Source: Mesorhizobium_B sp035998495 (lineage in GTDB: Bacteria; Pseudomonadota; Alphaproteobacteria; Rhizobiales; Rhizobiaceae). From it: a DNA stretch of 64,000 nt. The stretch is taken from positions 62,001 to 126,000 of the forward strand of contig DASYHP010000024.1 of the NCBI GenBank assembly GCA_035998495.1. Direction: 5' to 3'. Of the stretch, positions 34,949 through 44,736 are shown in pieces (within the stretch, counting starts at the first letter, position 1; the number at the start of each line of letters is the position of its first letter). Both the position numbers and the translations under genes were made by a program. Below the pieces are notes generated by a model. That model did no database searches, was not told the origin of the DNA, and worked only from the letters and a program-made list of their open reading frames with translations.

Positions 34949-35068
34949 TCGCGGTCCCGCGCCACAAAAATGCGGCATTGCCCGGCCACGCGCTTCCTGT
35001 GTAGAGGGAACTTGTCCTCCAGCGCGAAACGGCTGGAGACCATCACGCTAGAGGGGCGGACGCTGAAC

Positions 35069-35944
35069 ATGTTTTCCACCAAGCCGCTCGCGCCGAAGCC
35101 GGCTGCGAACCCGCGGTCGGCTCTCCTTTTGGGCGCCTGCCTTGCCTTCCTGCCCTTGGCCGCCTGCTCGACCACCGAAGAGGATCTCGACCTCTCCACC
35201 TATGTGGAGCAGACCGAGCCGGCCGACGTGCTCTACAACCAGGGCCTCGCCAACCTGAATTCCGGCCGTCTCAGCGAGGCGTCCAAGAAGTTCGAGGCGG
35301 TGGACCGCCAGCACCCCTATACCGACTTCGCCCGCAAATCGATGGTGATGGGCGCCTTCACCAATTACCGGCAGGGCAAATACGAAGAGGCGGTGACCGG
35401 CGCCAAGCGCTACCTCCAGCTTTATCCCACCTCCGAAGACGCGGCTTACGCCCAATACATCGTCGGGCTCAGCTATTTCCGCCAGATCCCGGACGTGACG
35501 CAGGACCAGAAAGAATCCCGCCGCGCCATCGAGGCGATGGAGGAGTTGGTCACCCGCTGGCCGGAGTCCGAATATGTCGAGGACGCGCAGGCCAAGATCC
35601 GCTTCGCGCGCGACCAGCTCGCCGGCAAGGAGATGCAGGTCGGCCGCTACTATCTCGAACGCCGCGAATATCTGGCGAGCATCAAGCGCTTCCGCTACGT
35701 GGTGGAGAACTATTCCAACACCCGCCACGTCGAAGAGGCCCTGGCCCGCCTCGTGGAAGCCTATTACGCCATGGGCTTGACGCAGGAAGCGCAGAACGCC
35801 GCCGCCGTGCTCGGGCAGAACTACCCCGACAGCGAGTGGTACGCCGATTCCTACAAGCTCCTGCAATCGGGCGGGCTCGAGCCGCGCGAAAGCGCGGGCT
35901 CCTGGTTGACCAAGGCCGCCGCGGCGATCACCGGCGGGGCCTGA
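35069..35944 (+). CDS. bamD: Outer-membrane assembly lipoprotein BamD (ComL)
   Basis: The protein has 291 residues with a signal peptide and lipobox LAAC at 30-33, followed by TPR repeats (DVLYNQGLANLNSGRLSEASKKFEAVDRQHPYTDFARKS and later copies). BamD is the essential BAM-complex partner of BamA for beta-barrel insertion. ATG 35069 follows GAGGGGCGG. The longer upstream frame is not plausible because the signal would be internal. Ten bases separate it from recN. Confidence 0.96.
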   Translation: MFSTKPLAPKPAANPRSALLLGACLAFLPLAACSTTEEDLDLSTYVEQTEPADVLYNQGLANLNSGRLSEASKKFEAVDRQHPYTDFARKSMVMGAFTNYRQGKYEEAVTGAKRYLQLYPTSEDAAYAQYIVGLSYFRQIPDVTQDQKESRRAIEAMEELVTRWPESEYVEDAQAKIRFARDQLAGKEMQVGRYYLERREYLASIKRFRYVVENYSNTRHVEEALARLVEAYYAMGLTQEAQNAAAVLGQNYPDSEWYADSYKLLQSGGLEPRESAGSWLTKAAAAITGGA

Positions 35945-35954
35945 CCGCCGCTTC

Positions 35955-37625
35955 ATGCTCGCGCATCTGGCGATCCGCGACATCGTCCTGATCGAGCGGC
36001 TCGACATCGATTTCGGCCCCGGCCTTTCCGTGCTCACGGGCGAGACCGGCGCGGGCAAATCGATCCTGCTCGACGCGCTGTCGCTGGCGCTGGGCGGGCG
36101 AGGGGATGCGGGCCTGGTGCGCGCCGGCGCCGCGCAGGGCCAGGTCACGGCGGTGTTCGACGTGCCCGCCGGCCACCCCGCGCGCAAACTGCTCCTCGAC
36201 AACGAGATCGACGACGACGGCGACGTGATCCTGCGCCGGGTGCAGACGGCCGATGGCCGCACGCGCGTCTTCGTCAACGACCGGCCCTCCAGCGTCACGC
36301 TCATGCGCGACATCGGCCATGCGCTGGTGGAGATCCACGGCCAGCATGCCGAGCGCGCGCTGGTGGACGCCAACTCCCACCGCAACCTGCTCGATTCGTT
36401 CGGGAGCCTGGGCGGCGAGACGCGGCTGTGCGCGGCGGCGTGGCGCCAATGGCGCGACGCGGAGGCGGAGCTCGCCCGCCACCGCGCGAAGGTGGAGGCG
36501 GCGGCCCGCGAGGCCGACTATCTGCGGGCGTCGGCCGCGGAGCTCTCCAAGCTCGATCCGCAGCCGGGCGAGGAGACCGACCTCGCCGACGCGCGCGGAA
36601 AGATGATGCGCGCGGAGAAGATCGCGACCGAGATCAACGACGCGCGCGACGTGCTGTCCGGGAGCGACTCGGCGCTTCCCCAACTCGCCAGCCTGTTGCG
36701 GCGGCTCGAACGCAAGCAGGCCGAAGCGCCGGGCCTGCTCGAAGAAGTCGTGAAGTCGCTTGACGAGGCGCTGATCTCGCTCGACGCCGCGCAGGCCGCG
36801 GTGGAGGCGGCCCTGCGCGCCACCGAGTTCGACCCCAAGGCGCTGGAAAAGGCCGAGGAAAGGCTGTTCGCCCTGCGCGCGGCCTCGCGAAAGTTTTCCA
36901 CGCCCGTGGACGATCTCGCGGGCCTGCGCGACGCCATGGAGGCCGATCTCACCGATCTTGACGCCGGCGAGGAGCGGTTGAAGCATCTGGAGGACCGCGC
37001 GCTCCAGGCCCGGAACGCCTATGACGAGGCCGCCTTGCAGTTGAGCCAGGCGCGCCGCGCCGCGGCCGGCGGGCTCGAAAAGGCGGCCATGGCCGAGCTG
37101 CCCGCGTTGAAGCTGGAAAAGGCCGAGTTCATCGTGGAGATCGAGAGCGACCCGTCGAGCCGCACCGAGAGCGGAATCGATTCGGTGGAGTTCTGGGTTC
37201 GCACCAATCCCGGCACGCGGGCGGGGCCCATCATGAAGGTGGCCTCGGGCGGCGAACTCTCGCGCTTCCTCCTGGCGCTGAAAGTGGCGCTGGCCGACCG
37301 CGGCTCGGCGCCGACGCTCGTCTTCGACGAGATCGACACGGGCGTCGGCGGGGCGGTGGCCGACGCCATCGGCAAGCGCCTGTCGCGGCTCGCGCGGCGG
37401 GTCCAGGTGCTGTCCGTCACGCATGCGCCGCAGGTGGCCGCACGCGCCGACGCGCATTTCCTGATCGCGAAGTCGACCCAGAGCGGGCAAACCACGACCC
37501 GCGTCACCGAAATGCCGGCGGCCGAGCGCCGCGAGGAGATCGCGCGCATGCTCTCGGGCGCGCGCATCACGGCCGAAGCCCGTGCCGCCGCCGACCGGCT
37601 GTTGAGCGAGCACGCGGCGGGGTGA
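35955..37625 (+). CDS. recN: DNA repair protein RecN
   Basis: The protein has 556 residues and is an SMC-like ATPase in double-strand break repair. The Walker A motif GETGAGKS lies at 29-36. Two long coiled-coil arms (Glu/Ala/Arg-rich, about 170-370) precede the signature SGGELSRFLLALK and the Walker B VFDEIDTGVGG, and the C-terminus carries SVTHAPQVAA. The ATG is ten bases after bamD, so recN is the likely end of this operon. A repeat-rich spacer follows. Confidence 0.96.
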   Translation: MLAHLAIRDIVLIERLDIDFGPGLSVLTGETGAGKSILLDALSLALGGRGDAGLVRAGAAQGQVTAVFDVPAGHPARKLLLDNEIDDDGDVILRRVQTADGRTRVFVNDRPSSVTLMRDIGHALVEIHGQHAERALVDANSHRNLLDSFGSLGGETRLCAAAWRQWRDAEAELARHRAKVEAAAREADYLRASAAELSKLDPQPGEETDLADARGKMMRAEKIATEINDARDVLSGSDSALPQLASLLRRLERKQAEAPGLLEEVVKSLDEALISLDAAQAAVEAALRATEFDPKALEKAEERLFALRAASRKFSTPVDDLAGLRDAMEADLTDLDAGEERLKHLEDRALQARNAYDEAALQLSQARRAAAGGLEKAAMAELPALKLEKAEFIVEIESDPSSRTESGIDSVEFWVRTNPGTRAGPIMKVASGGELSRFLLALKVALADRGSAPTLVFDEIDTGVGGAVADAIGKRLSRLARRVQVLSVTHAPQVAARADAHFLIAKSTQSGQTTTRVTEMPAAERREEIARMLSGARITAEARAAADRLLSEHAAG

Positions 37626-38673
37626 GCCGCCGGCGGGTGAGAAGCGGTCGGCTCGGCCGACAACGGCTTGTCGGCTGAAGCGGCGAACAGGCCCCTGGCG
37701 GGAGAGCGCCTGATCCTCCCCCGTTCACGGGCGAGGGGGACCATGCGAAGCATGGTGGAGGGGGCCTCCGGCGCAAGCGGGACAAAGCGTGAGAGGTGGC
37801 CAGCAGCCCCGCCAATGTTTGCCGCCCGTGGACGAAGTTGTGGCTGCTCGGCAGGTCTGAAAACTTTCTTCCCAGCCGTTTCAGAGACTTAGGCTCAGGC
37901 CTGCAAGAAAGTCGGGCCGCGCTTGTCCACGCCCGCCGACGCTTCCCCTATTCTCTCCCTCGCCCTCTTGCGGGAAGCCTGGGTCGCGAACCGGGTGCTC
38001 AGGGAGAGGGACGGCGCTGGGTCGGTCGCATGTTCGGTGATGCGGCTGGGTGGTGAGCCCCCAGGTCCAGGCCCCAGGGGAGGGCGGCGCGCGCACGGCA
38101 GAACCGTGCAGGCGCTGCCTGGATCCGGGGCAAGAACGCCGACCGGCGCATGGCGTGAGCCACGCTTTTCAGTTTCGGAAGGCAAGCGCCATGCGCCGGC
38201 TTCCCGAACCCCTCGCCAGACCAGCGGAGGAGGGACGCTCTTTGACAATGGCCGGACGGCAACAGCCGGGCGCGGCGATGATGAAGGTCGCCCAAAGCTC
38301 AGGGCTGAACGGCAGCCGGCACGAGCGCCCCACCTCCCCCTTGTGGGGAGGTCGCCGCCGGAGCGCAGCGAAGGGCGGCGGGTGGGGGCAAGTGGCGCAA
38401 GCCGCGCCAAGCTGGAGCACCCCCACCCGCGCCTGCGGCGCGACCTCCCCACAAGGGGGATGTGGGCGCCAGCGTTGTGGGCCGCGGTTCCTCTCTCCAC
38501 AGGGGAAGATGCCGACCCGGACCCTGAGCCCTGAGCTTCTCGAAGGGTTGAAGGCGAAAGGCAGGCCGTGAGGCGACGGGGCCGTGAACGGGCGAAGCGG
38601 CGCTGACGGTGAGGCTCCGTTCACGTCGCCGTGCTACAAACCCCCGAGAACCGACCGCCACGCCGAGTGCCCG
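37626..38673. other. 1.05-kb gene-free block of intergenic repeats
   Basis: No supported gene lies here. The frames that cross it read both strands equally as Arg/Pro/Ser-rich noise and lack ribosome sites. The block contains several nested palindromic elements: 37715-37770 (CCTCCCCCGTTCACGGGCGA and on, then CCATGCGAAGCATGG), 37945-38025 (TCTCCCTCGCCCTCTTGCGG and on, later GGGAGAGGGACGGCG), the inverted pair at 38328-38466, and 38520-38555 (GAGCCCTGAGCTTCTCGAAG and on). Elements of these kinds are common between genes in Phyllobacteriaceae-like genomes. Confidence 0.7.
38328..38466. repeat. Inverted pair of intergenic repeat elements
   Basis: The left copy (38328-38388) opens CCCACCTCCCCCTTGTGGGG and ends GGCGGGTGGGGG. 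The right copy (38420-38466) is its reverse complement with a shorter middle. Each copy contains its own CCCC-TTGTG-GGGG palindrome. Together they could form a hairpin of about 45-50 bp. Confidence 0.8.
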
Positions 38674-40881
38674 ATGCTTCTGTCCCAGAAACCAGTCGAA
38701 GACCTGACCGTTGCCGAGGCCGAAGAGGAGCTCGCGCGGCTCGCCGCCGAGATCGCCGAGCACGACCGGCGCTACCATGAGGAGGACGCGCCGACGATCT
38801 CGGACGCCGAATACGACGCGCTGCGCCAACGCAATCAGGCGATCGAGAACCGCTTTCCCGAGCTTACCCGCACCGATTCGCCTTCGCTGCGCGTCGGCTC
38901 CCAGGTCTCGGAGAAGTTCGAGAAGGTGCGGCACGCCGTGCCGATGCTGTCGCTCGACAACACCTTTTCGGAGGAGGGCGTAGCCGAGTTCGCGGATCGC
39001 GTCCGCCGCTTCCTGCGGCTCTCCGCCGAGACCGCCATCCCGATGACCGCCGAGCCCAAGATCGACGGGCTGTCGCTGTCGCTGCGCTACGAAAACGGCC
39101 GGCTCGTTCATGCCGCCACCCGCGGCGACGGCTTCGTGGGCGAGAACGTCACGCCCAACGCCCGCACGATCTCCGACATCCCGAACCGGCTGAAAGGCGA
39201 TGCGCCCGACGTGCTTGAGGTGCGCGGTGAAGTCTATATGCGCCACGACGATTTCGCCGAATTGAACCGCCGCAACGGTGAGGCGGGTAAGCAGACCTTC
39301 GCCAACCCGCGCAACGCCGCGGCCGGCTCGCTGCGCCAGCTCGACCCGAGCGTCACCACCGAGCGCCCCCTGCGCTTCTTCGCCTATGCCTGGGGCGAGG
39401 TGAGCCAGATGCCCGCTGCCACCCAGCATGGCATGCTCCAGGCGTTCGAACGCTTCGGCTTCGCGGTGAACCCGCTGACGCGTCTCCTCGATTCGGTCGG
39501 GGCGCTCATTGCCCATTATCGCAGCATCGAGGAGCGGCGCGCGAGCCTCGGCTACGACATCGACGGCGTGGTCTACAAGGTCGATGACATCGTGCTCCAG
39601 GGCCGGTTGGGCTTCGTGTCGCGCTCGCCCCGCTGGGCCATCGCCCACAAATTCGCCGCCGAGAAGGGGATCACAGTCGTGCGCGACATCGAGCTCAATG
39701 TCGGCCGCACCGGCACGCTAAACCCGCTCGCCAAGCTCGCGCCCGTCACCGTCGGCGGCGTGGTGGTCACCAACGCCACCCTTCACAACGAGGATTACAT
39801 CGCCGGCCTCGACAGCAAGGGCCGGCCGATCCGCGAGGGCCGCGACATTCGCATCGGCGACACGGTGGTCATCCAGCGGGCGGGCGACGTGATCCCGCAG
39901 ATTCTCGACGTTCTCATCGACAAGCGTCCCGCCGACGCCCAGCCCTGGAAGATGCCCGAACGCTGCCCGGCCTGCGGTAGCCACGCCGTGCGCGAGGACG
40001 GGGAGGCGGTGCGCCGCTGCACAGGAGGGCTGATCTGCTCCGCCCAGGCGGTCGAGCGCATCAAGCATTTCGTGTCGCGCAACGCCATGGACATCGAAGG
40101 CTTCGGCGAGAAATACGCGCAGTTCCTGTTCGACGAGGGCCTGCTGAGGACGCCCGCCGACATCTTTACCCTGCGCGAGAAGGCCGCCGAGCTGAAGAGC
40201 GCCGTGTTTCGCCGCCGCGAAGCGTTGGCTGCCGCAAGGGAGCAGGCGTCGGGCGCCAAGCGCAAGGCGTCCTTACGCGAGGAGGACCGAAACTTCCGCG
40301 ACGTGGAAAACCTGCTCGCCGCGATCGAGGAGCGGCGGCGCGTGCCCTTCGCGCGTTTCGTGTTCGCGCTGGGCATCCGCCATGTCGGCGAAACTAACGC
40401 GAAAAGGCTCGCCCGCTTCTATGTCAGCTTCGCCAATTTGCGGGAGAGCATCTCCCAGGCCGTTCCGCCGCAGGGCAAGGGCGATCCCGGCAACGCGCAA
40501 TGGCAGGAGCTGAACGCGGTCGGCGGCATCGGCGGGACGGTGGCGGAAGCCCTGGTGGAGTTCTTCCGCGAGCCGCACAACCTCGACGTCGTGGACCGGC
40601 TAACGAAGGAGGTGACGGTCGAGGACGAAGAGGCTGGCGGTCCGGTCTCCTCGCCGGTGGCGGGCAAGACCGTGGTCTTCACCGGGGCGTTGGAGCGCAT
40701 GTCACGCGACGAGGCGAAAAGCATGGCCGAACGGCTCGGCGCGAAGGTGTCGGGCTCGGTGTCCAAAAAGACCGACCTCGTGGTGGCCGGCCCCGGCGCA
40801 GGCTCCAAGCTCAAGCAGGCTTCCGAGTTCGGCGTCGAGGTGATCGATGAGGACGGCTGGTTCACGCTGGTGGGCGCGTGA
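38674..40881 (+). CDS. ligA: NAD-dependent DNA ligase
   Basis: The protein has 735 residues. The Ia domain holds RRYHEEDAPTISDAEYDALR. The adenylation site is Lys129 in EPKIDGLSL. The OB fold follows, then a Cys4 zinc finger (CPACGSH...RRCTGGLIC), the helix-hairpin-helix region and a C-terminal BRCT domain (AGKTVVFTGALERMSRDEAKSMAERLGAKV). It seals Okazaki fragments. I chose ATG 38674 because family sequence begins there, and the upstream open frame runs into repeats. A small insertion near 500-520 (REQASGAKRKASLREEDRN) is not in the E. coli protein. Confidence 0.96.
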   Translation: MLLSQKPVEDLTVAEAEEELARLAAEIAEHDRRYHEEDAPTISDAEYDALRQRNQAIENRFPELTRTDSPSLRVGSQVSEKFEKVRHAVPMLSLDNTFSEEGVAEFADRVRRFLRLSAETAIPMTAEPKIDGLSLSLRYENGRLVHAATRGDGFVGENVTPNARTISDIPNRLKGDAPDVLEVRGEVYMRHDDFAELNRRNGEAGKQTFANPRNAAAGSLRQLDPSVTTERPLRFFAYAWGEVSQMPAATQHGMLQAFERFGFAVNPLTRLLDSVGALIAHYRSIEERRASLGYDIDGVVYKVDDIVLQGRLGFVSRSPRWAIAHKFAAEKGITVVRDIELNVGRTGTLNPLAKLAPVTVGGVVVTNATLHNEDYIAGLDSKGRPIREGRDIRIGDTVVIQRAGDVIPQILDVLIDKRPADAQPWKMPERCPACGSHAVREDGEAVRRCTGGLICSAQAVERIKHFVSRNAMDIEGFGEKYAQFLFDEGLLRTPADIFTLREKAAELKSAVFRRREALAAAREQASGAKRKASLREEDRNFRDVENLLAAIEERRRVPFARFVFALGIRHVGETNAKRLARFYVSFANLRESISQAVPPQGKGDPGNAQWQELNAVGGIGGTVAEALVEFFREPHNLDVVDRLTKEVTVEDEEAGGPVSSPVAGKTVVFTGALERMSRDEAKSMAERLGAKVSGSVSKKTDLVVAGPGAGSKLKQASEFGVEVIDEDGWFTLVGA

Positions 40882-40970
40882 ACTATCAGACCTGCTGATC
40901 GCTCGTGAAATTCCATTCACGTGACTTAGCGGTGAGGCAAGCTTAGAAGCGCCACCGTGGAGGAATCAGC

Positions 40971-41672
40971 TTGCCGTCCACCCGATCCGAGTTCCTCCGC
41001 GGCGTGCATGCCGCCGTGCCCGTGATGGTGGCGGCCGGCCCCTTCGGCGTCCTGTTCGGCGTGATCGCGGTCGAGAACGGATTGTCGGTCGGCGAGACCG
41101 TGCTGATGTCGGCGTCCATCTATGGTGGGGCGAGCCAGATGGTCGGCATCGAACTCTTCGGCCAGACGATTGCCCCAGCGCTGGTCGTCCTTTCCATCTT
41201 CGCCGTGAACTTCCGTCACGTGCTCTACTCGGCCGCCGTCGGCCGGCTGCTCGGCGGGTGGCCGGCCTGGAAGCAGGCGCTGGCCTTCTTCTTCCTGATC
41301 GACCCGCAATATGCCGAGGCCGAGCGCGAGCGGGAGGCGGGCCGGCCCCTCCGCTTCGCCTGGTATATGGGTATGGCCCTGCCGATCTATATCGCCTGGG
41401 TCCTCGAAGCCTTTCTCGGCGCGAGCTTCGGCCGTCTTCTGCCCGACACCCACGCGCTCGGCCTCGACTTTCTGCTGCCGATCTATTTCCTGGGCCTCGT
41501 TATGAGCTTTCGCGGCCGGCCCTTGTGGCTGCCGACCGTGGCCGTCAGCGCTGTGGCCTCCATGCTCGCCTTCCGCTTCGTGGGCTCGCCCTGGCATGTG
41601 CCGCTCGGCGCGCTCGCCGGAATCCTGTTCGCGGCTGTGCTCCCGCCGTCGCGGAGCGGCGAGGCGACGTGA
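40971..41672 (+). CDS. azlC: AzlC-family branched-chain amino acid exporter subunit
   Basis: The protein has 233 residues and is hydrophobic with about five to seven helices. The AzlC signature GVHAAVPVMVAAGPFGVLFGVIAV is near the N-terminus, followed by MSASIYGGASQMVGIELF and NFRHVLYSAAVG. With AzlD it exports branched-chain amino acids and analogues such as azaleucine. The start is TTG 40971, decided by an excellent GGAGGA ribosome site six bases upstream. No ATG fits. It overlaps azlD (GTGA). Confidence 0.92.
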   Translation: MPSTRSEFLRGVHAAVPVMVAAGPFGVLFGVIAVENGLSVGETVLMSASIYGGASQMVGIELFGQTIAPALVVLSIFAVNFRHVLYSAAVGRLLGGWPAWKQALAFFFLIDPQYAEAEREREAGRPLRFAWYMGMALPIYIAWVLEAFLGASFGRLLPDTHALGLDFLLPIYFLGLVMSFRGRPLWLPTVAVSAVASMLAFRFVGSPWHVPLGALAGILFAAVLPPSRSGEAT

Positions 41673-41962
41673 GCACGGTCGTCTGGATCATCCTTGGAGG
41701 TGCCGCGCTCACTTATCTCACGCGCGTGGGCGGGCACCTCGTCCTGTCGCGCTTCGAGACGGTTCACCCGCGCGTGGAAAGCGCGCTCAACGCCGTGCCG
41801 GCAGCCGTGCTCACCACGCTGGTCGCGCCGGCCACGCTGTTGGCGGGCCCGGCGGAATGGGCGGCGCTCGTCGTGGCGCTCCTTCTGTCGCTCCGCTTCG
41901 GTCTGATGACCATGTTCCTCGTGGGGACGGCCGTGCTGATCGCCGCGCGCAACCTCGTCTAG
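41669..41962 (+). CDS. azlD: AzlD-family small membrane subunit
   Basis: The protein has 97 residues and about four membrane helices: VVWIILGGAALTYLTRVGGHLVL, then the conserved ESALNAVPAAVLTTLVAP, then WAALVVALLLSLRFGLMTMFLVGTAVL. It is the obligate partner of AzlC. The start is GTG 41669 within the azlC stop. Its TAG overlaps the stop of the convergent pepP gene, the two sharing the palindrome CTAG. Confidence 0.9.
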   Translation: MSTVVWIILGGAALTYLTRVGGHLVLSRFETVHPRVESALNAVPAAVLTTLVAPATLLAGPAEWAALVVALLLSLRFGLMTMFLVGTAVLIAARNLV

Positions 41963-43791
41963 CTTTGGAGAGGCGCGCAGGCCGCTTTGAGCCACCGCAA
42001 GGTTTCCCCCTCCACCAGAGGGCCGATCTCGGCGAGGACGCGCCCGTGATAACGGTCCAGCCAGCGAAGCTCCTCCTCCGTCAAAAAATCCGTCCGGATC
42101 AGCCGCCGGTCGATGGGCACGAGCGTCAGCGTCTCGAAGCCATGCATAGGGATCTCCCCGTCGGGGATCGGCTCGGCGGGGGTGACGAGGATCAGGTTCT
42201 CGATGCGGATGCCGTAGGCGCCCTCCTTGTAGTAGCCCGGCTCGTTGGACAGGATCATACCCGGCAGCAGCTTTTCCGTTCCCGTCTTGGCGATGCGCTG
42301 CGGTCCCTCATGCACGGACAAAAAGCTCCCCACGCCATGCCCGGTGCCATGGGCGTAGTCGAGCCCCGCCTTCCAGAGCGCGATTCGCGCCACCGCGTCG
42401 ATGTCGGACCCGCGCGTGCCTGCGGGAAAGCGAAGCATCGAAATATCGATCATGCCCTTGAGCACCAGGGTGAAGCGCTCGCGCTGTTCCTCGGTCGGCG
42501 CGCCGACCGGCACGGTGCGGGTCACGTCCGTCGTGCCATCAGCATATTGCGCGCCCGAATCGACCAAGAAGAGCTCGCCATCGCCCAAGGTCCGGTTCGT
42601 GCCGCGCGACACGCGATAGTGGACAACCGCGCCGTTCGGGCCGGAGCCGGCGATGGTCGGGAAGGACACGTCCTTGAGCGGCGACTGGTGCGCCTCGCCC
42701 ATCTCGCGCCGGAACTGTTCCAGCGCCGTCACGGCTGCGATCTCATCCACCGAGCCCGGCTGTTGCGCGTCGAGCCAACACAGGAAGCGCGCCAGCGCCG
42801 CACCATCGCGCCGGTGCGCCGCGCGCGTGCCGGCGATCTCCGCCTCGTTCTTGGACGCGCGCGAAAGCCGCGTCGGGTCGGGCATCGAAATGGTAGCCCC
42901 GCCCGCCTCCTCCACGACCAGCCGCAGCTTTTCCGCGCTCAGATGCGGGTCCAGCCCCACCTTTGCGCGGGCCGTGGTCAGTTCGCGCAGGCGGCTCTCC
43001 AGTGCCTCGGGCGGCTCAAGGTTGGCGAGCTGCGTGAGATAGGCTCGCGGCTCGATGGTCAGCTTGCGCTCGTCGATAAAGAGTTTCGGCAAACCTTCCG
43101 CCGCAAGGATGGCGAAGCCCAGCGGCAAAGGCGTGTGCGCCACGTCGCCGCCGCGGATGTTGAAGGCCCAGGCGACCGAGGAGGGGTCGGACAGCACGAA
43201 ATGCGTGGCGCCCGCCTCCCGGATCGTCTCGGCCAGCCGCATGAGCTTTTCACGGGCTGGCTGGCCGGCGAGCGCCAGCGGCTGGATGAGGACGGGCGCC
43301 GCGGGAGGGGCCGGGCGATCCTCCCACAGGAGATCGATCGGGTTCTGCTCCAGCGCCACGAGATCGGCCCCGACGGCTTGCGCCGCCTCGCGAAGCTTTC
43401 GCGCTTCGCTCACCGTGTGCAGCCAAGGGTCGAAGCCGACCCGAGCGCCCTTGCCCAGGTTCTTGCGGATCCACTCGGCGGGCGGCGTTTCGATCAGGCT
43501 TTGGATCGTGAAGATCGCGGGATCGGTCTGCTGGCGCGCCTGCAAACCATAGCGGCCGTCCACGAACAGATGCGCGCTGTCCTTGAGGATGAGCGCCGCG
43601 CCGGCAGAGCCGGAAAAGCCGGTGAGCCAATGAAGTCGCTCGGAAGAGGGGGCCACATACTCGCCCTGATGTTCGTCGGCGCGCGGCACGAGAAAACCGT
43701 CGAGCGCCTGCTCGGCGAGCCAACGGCGCAAGCGTTCAATGCGCCCGGCGGCGAGCGTGGCGTCGCTTTCGCTGTCGAAGGTCTGAAACAT
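41959..43791 (-). CDS. pepP: Aminopeptidase P-family Xaa-Pro peptidase (M24B)
   Basis: The protein has 610 residues: two creatinase-like N-terminal domains and a C-terminal pita-bread metallopeptidase. Metal and catalytic segments are LVDSGAQYADGTTDVTRT (two Asp), HGTGHGVGSFLSVHEGP (His), SNEPGYY (Glu) and RIENL (Glu). The three-domain form of about 600 residues is common in alphaproteobacteria and eukaryotic cytosol. It removes an N-terminal residue before Pro. ATG 43791 follows GGAGAGG. No signal peptide. Confidence 0.93.
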   Translation of the reverse strand: MFQTFDSESDATLAAGRIERLRRWLAEQALDGFLVPRADEHQGEYVAPSSERLHWLTGFSGSAGAALILKDSAHLFVDGRYGLQARQQTDPAIFTIQSLIETPPAEWIRKNLGKGARVGFDPWLHTVSEARKLREAAQAVGADLVALEQNPIDLLWEDRPAPPAAPVLIQPLALAGQPAREKLMRLAETIREAGATHFVLSDPSSVAWAFNIRGGDVAHTPLPLGFAILAAEGLPKLFIDERKLTIEPRAYLTQLANLEPPEALESRLRELTTARAKVGLDPHLSAEKLRLVVEEAGGATISMPDPTRLSRASKNEAEIAGTRAAHRRDGAALARFLCWLDAQQPGSVDEIAAVTALEQFRREMGEAHQSPLKDVSFPTIAGSGPNGAVVHYRVSRGTNRTLGDGELFLVDSGAQYADGTTDVTRTVPVGAPTEEQRERFTLVLKGMIDISMLRFPAGTRGSDIDAVARIALWKAGLDYAHGTGHGVGSFLSVHEGPQRIAKTGTEKLLPGMILSNEPGYYKEGAYGIRIENLILVTPAEPIPDGEIPMHGFETLTLVPIDRRLIRTDFLTEEELRWLDRYHGRVLAEIGPLVEGETLRWLKAACAPLQS

Positions 43792-43863
43792 GCGGGGCCT
43801 CTCCGAGGGGCTACGGCAAGAACTCCGCACATGGCAGAGCCCGCGCATAACGGCCAGACCCTT

Positions 43864-44733
43864 TCAGCGTTTCAGGTGGATCGTGGACCAACCCTCGCGC
43901 TCGATCGTGCGGACGTGTCGGAAGCCCTGGCCGACGAAGACGGCGACCACGGCGCGGCGCTGCCGGACGAGGATGCCGGACAAGACTGCGGAACCGCCGG
44001 GAATCAAGTGCTCGGCGAACTGCGGCGCGAGCTGCATCAGCGGGCGGGCCAGGATGTTAGCGACGATGAGGTCGAACGGCGTGCGCCACCGGATCGCAGG
44101 CGCATGAAAGCCTGCGGCGGCTTCAGCCTCGACCAGCCCCGCCACGCCGTTCAACCGCGCATTGCCGCGGGCCACGCGGACCGCGACGGGATCGATGTCG
44201 GTGGCGAGCACCGGCGCCTTTGTGAGCTTCGCCAGCGCGATCGCCAAGACGCCGCTGCCCGAGCCGAGGTCGAGCATGCGAACGGGCCGCTCGGCGTGGA
44301 CGACGCGCGTCAGCATCTCCAGGCAGCCAGCGGTGGTGCCGTGATGGCCGGTGCCGAAGGCGAGCCCCGCCTCGATTTCGATGGAAAGATCGTTCGGTCG
44401 ACGGCTTGCCCGATCATGGCTTCCATGCACGAGGAACCGGCCGACGCGGACAGGTCTGAGACCTTCCAACGAATGGGCGACCCAGTCGATTTCGGGCAAC
44501 TCTTCCCGCTCCACCTCAGCGCGAATGCCCATGGCCGCCAAGGCCGACGCCATTCGGGCCGCAGCAGCCTCGGGCTCGTGCGTATAGACGGAGATCTCCA
44601 CCAGCGGCCCGTCCTCCTCGACATCGTGCGAGCCGATGGGCAGGCCCTCGTCCTCGAAGGCGCGATCGAGTGCGGAAAACGTTTCAGCCTCCCGAGCTTT
44701 CTCGATCGTGACGAAGAGCTTGGTCGCCCCCAA
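43864..44733 (-). CDS. prmA: Ribosomal protein L11 methyltransferase
   Basis: The protein has 289 residues. An N-terminal substrate domain is followed by the methyltransferase motif MLDLGSGSGVLAIALAKL and the PrmA signature DLIVANILARPLMQLAPQF. It trimethylates L11 lysines and N-terminus. The start is TTG 44733, three bases after the stop of the SCO gene upstream, with a GGAGG site overlapping that gene's end. It is therefore probably co-transcribed with the SCO and small membrane genes. Confidence 0.93.
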   Translation of the reverse strand: MGATKLFVTIEKAREAETFSALDRAFEDEGLPIGSHDVEEDGPLVEISVYTHEPEAAAARMASALAAMGIRAEVEREELPEIDWVAHSLEGLRPVRVGRFLVHGSHDRASRRPNDLSIEIEAGLAFGTGHHGTTAGCLEMLTRVVHAERPVRMLDLGSGSGVLAIALAKLTKAPVLATDIDPVAVRVARGNARLNGVAGLVEAEAAAGFHAPAIRWRTPFDLIVANILARPLMQLAPQFAEHLIPGGSAVLSGILVRQRRAVVAVFVGQGFRHVRTIEREGWSTIHLKR

Positions 44734-44736
44734 GGC

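Noticed and set aside
34574..35068. Extended N-terminus in the bamD frame
   Set aside because: The frame crosses lpxC out of register. The BamD signal peptide and lipobox set the start at 35069.
37923..38571. Overlapping plus- and minus-strand frames in the recN-ligA spacer
   Set aside because: They follow repeat elements on both strands, have no ribosome site, and read as Arg/Pro/Ser-rich sequence.
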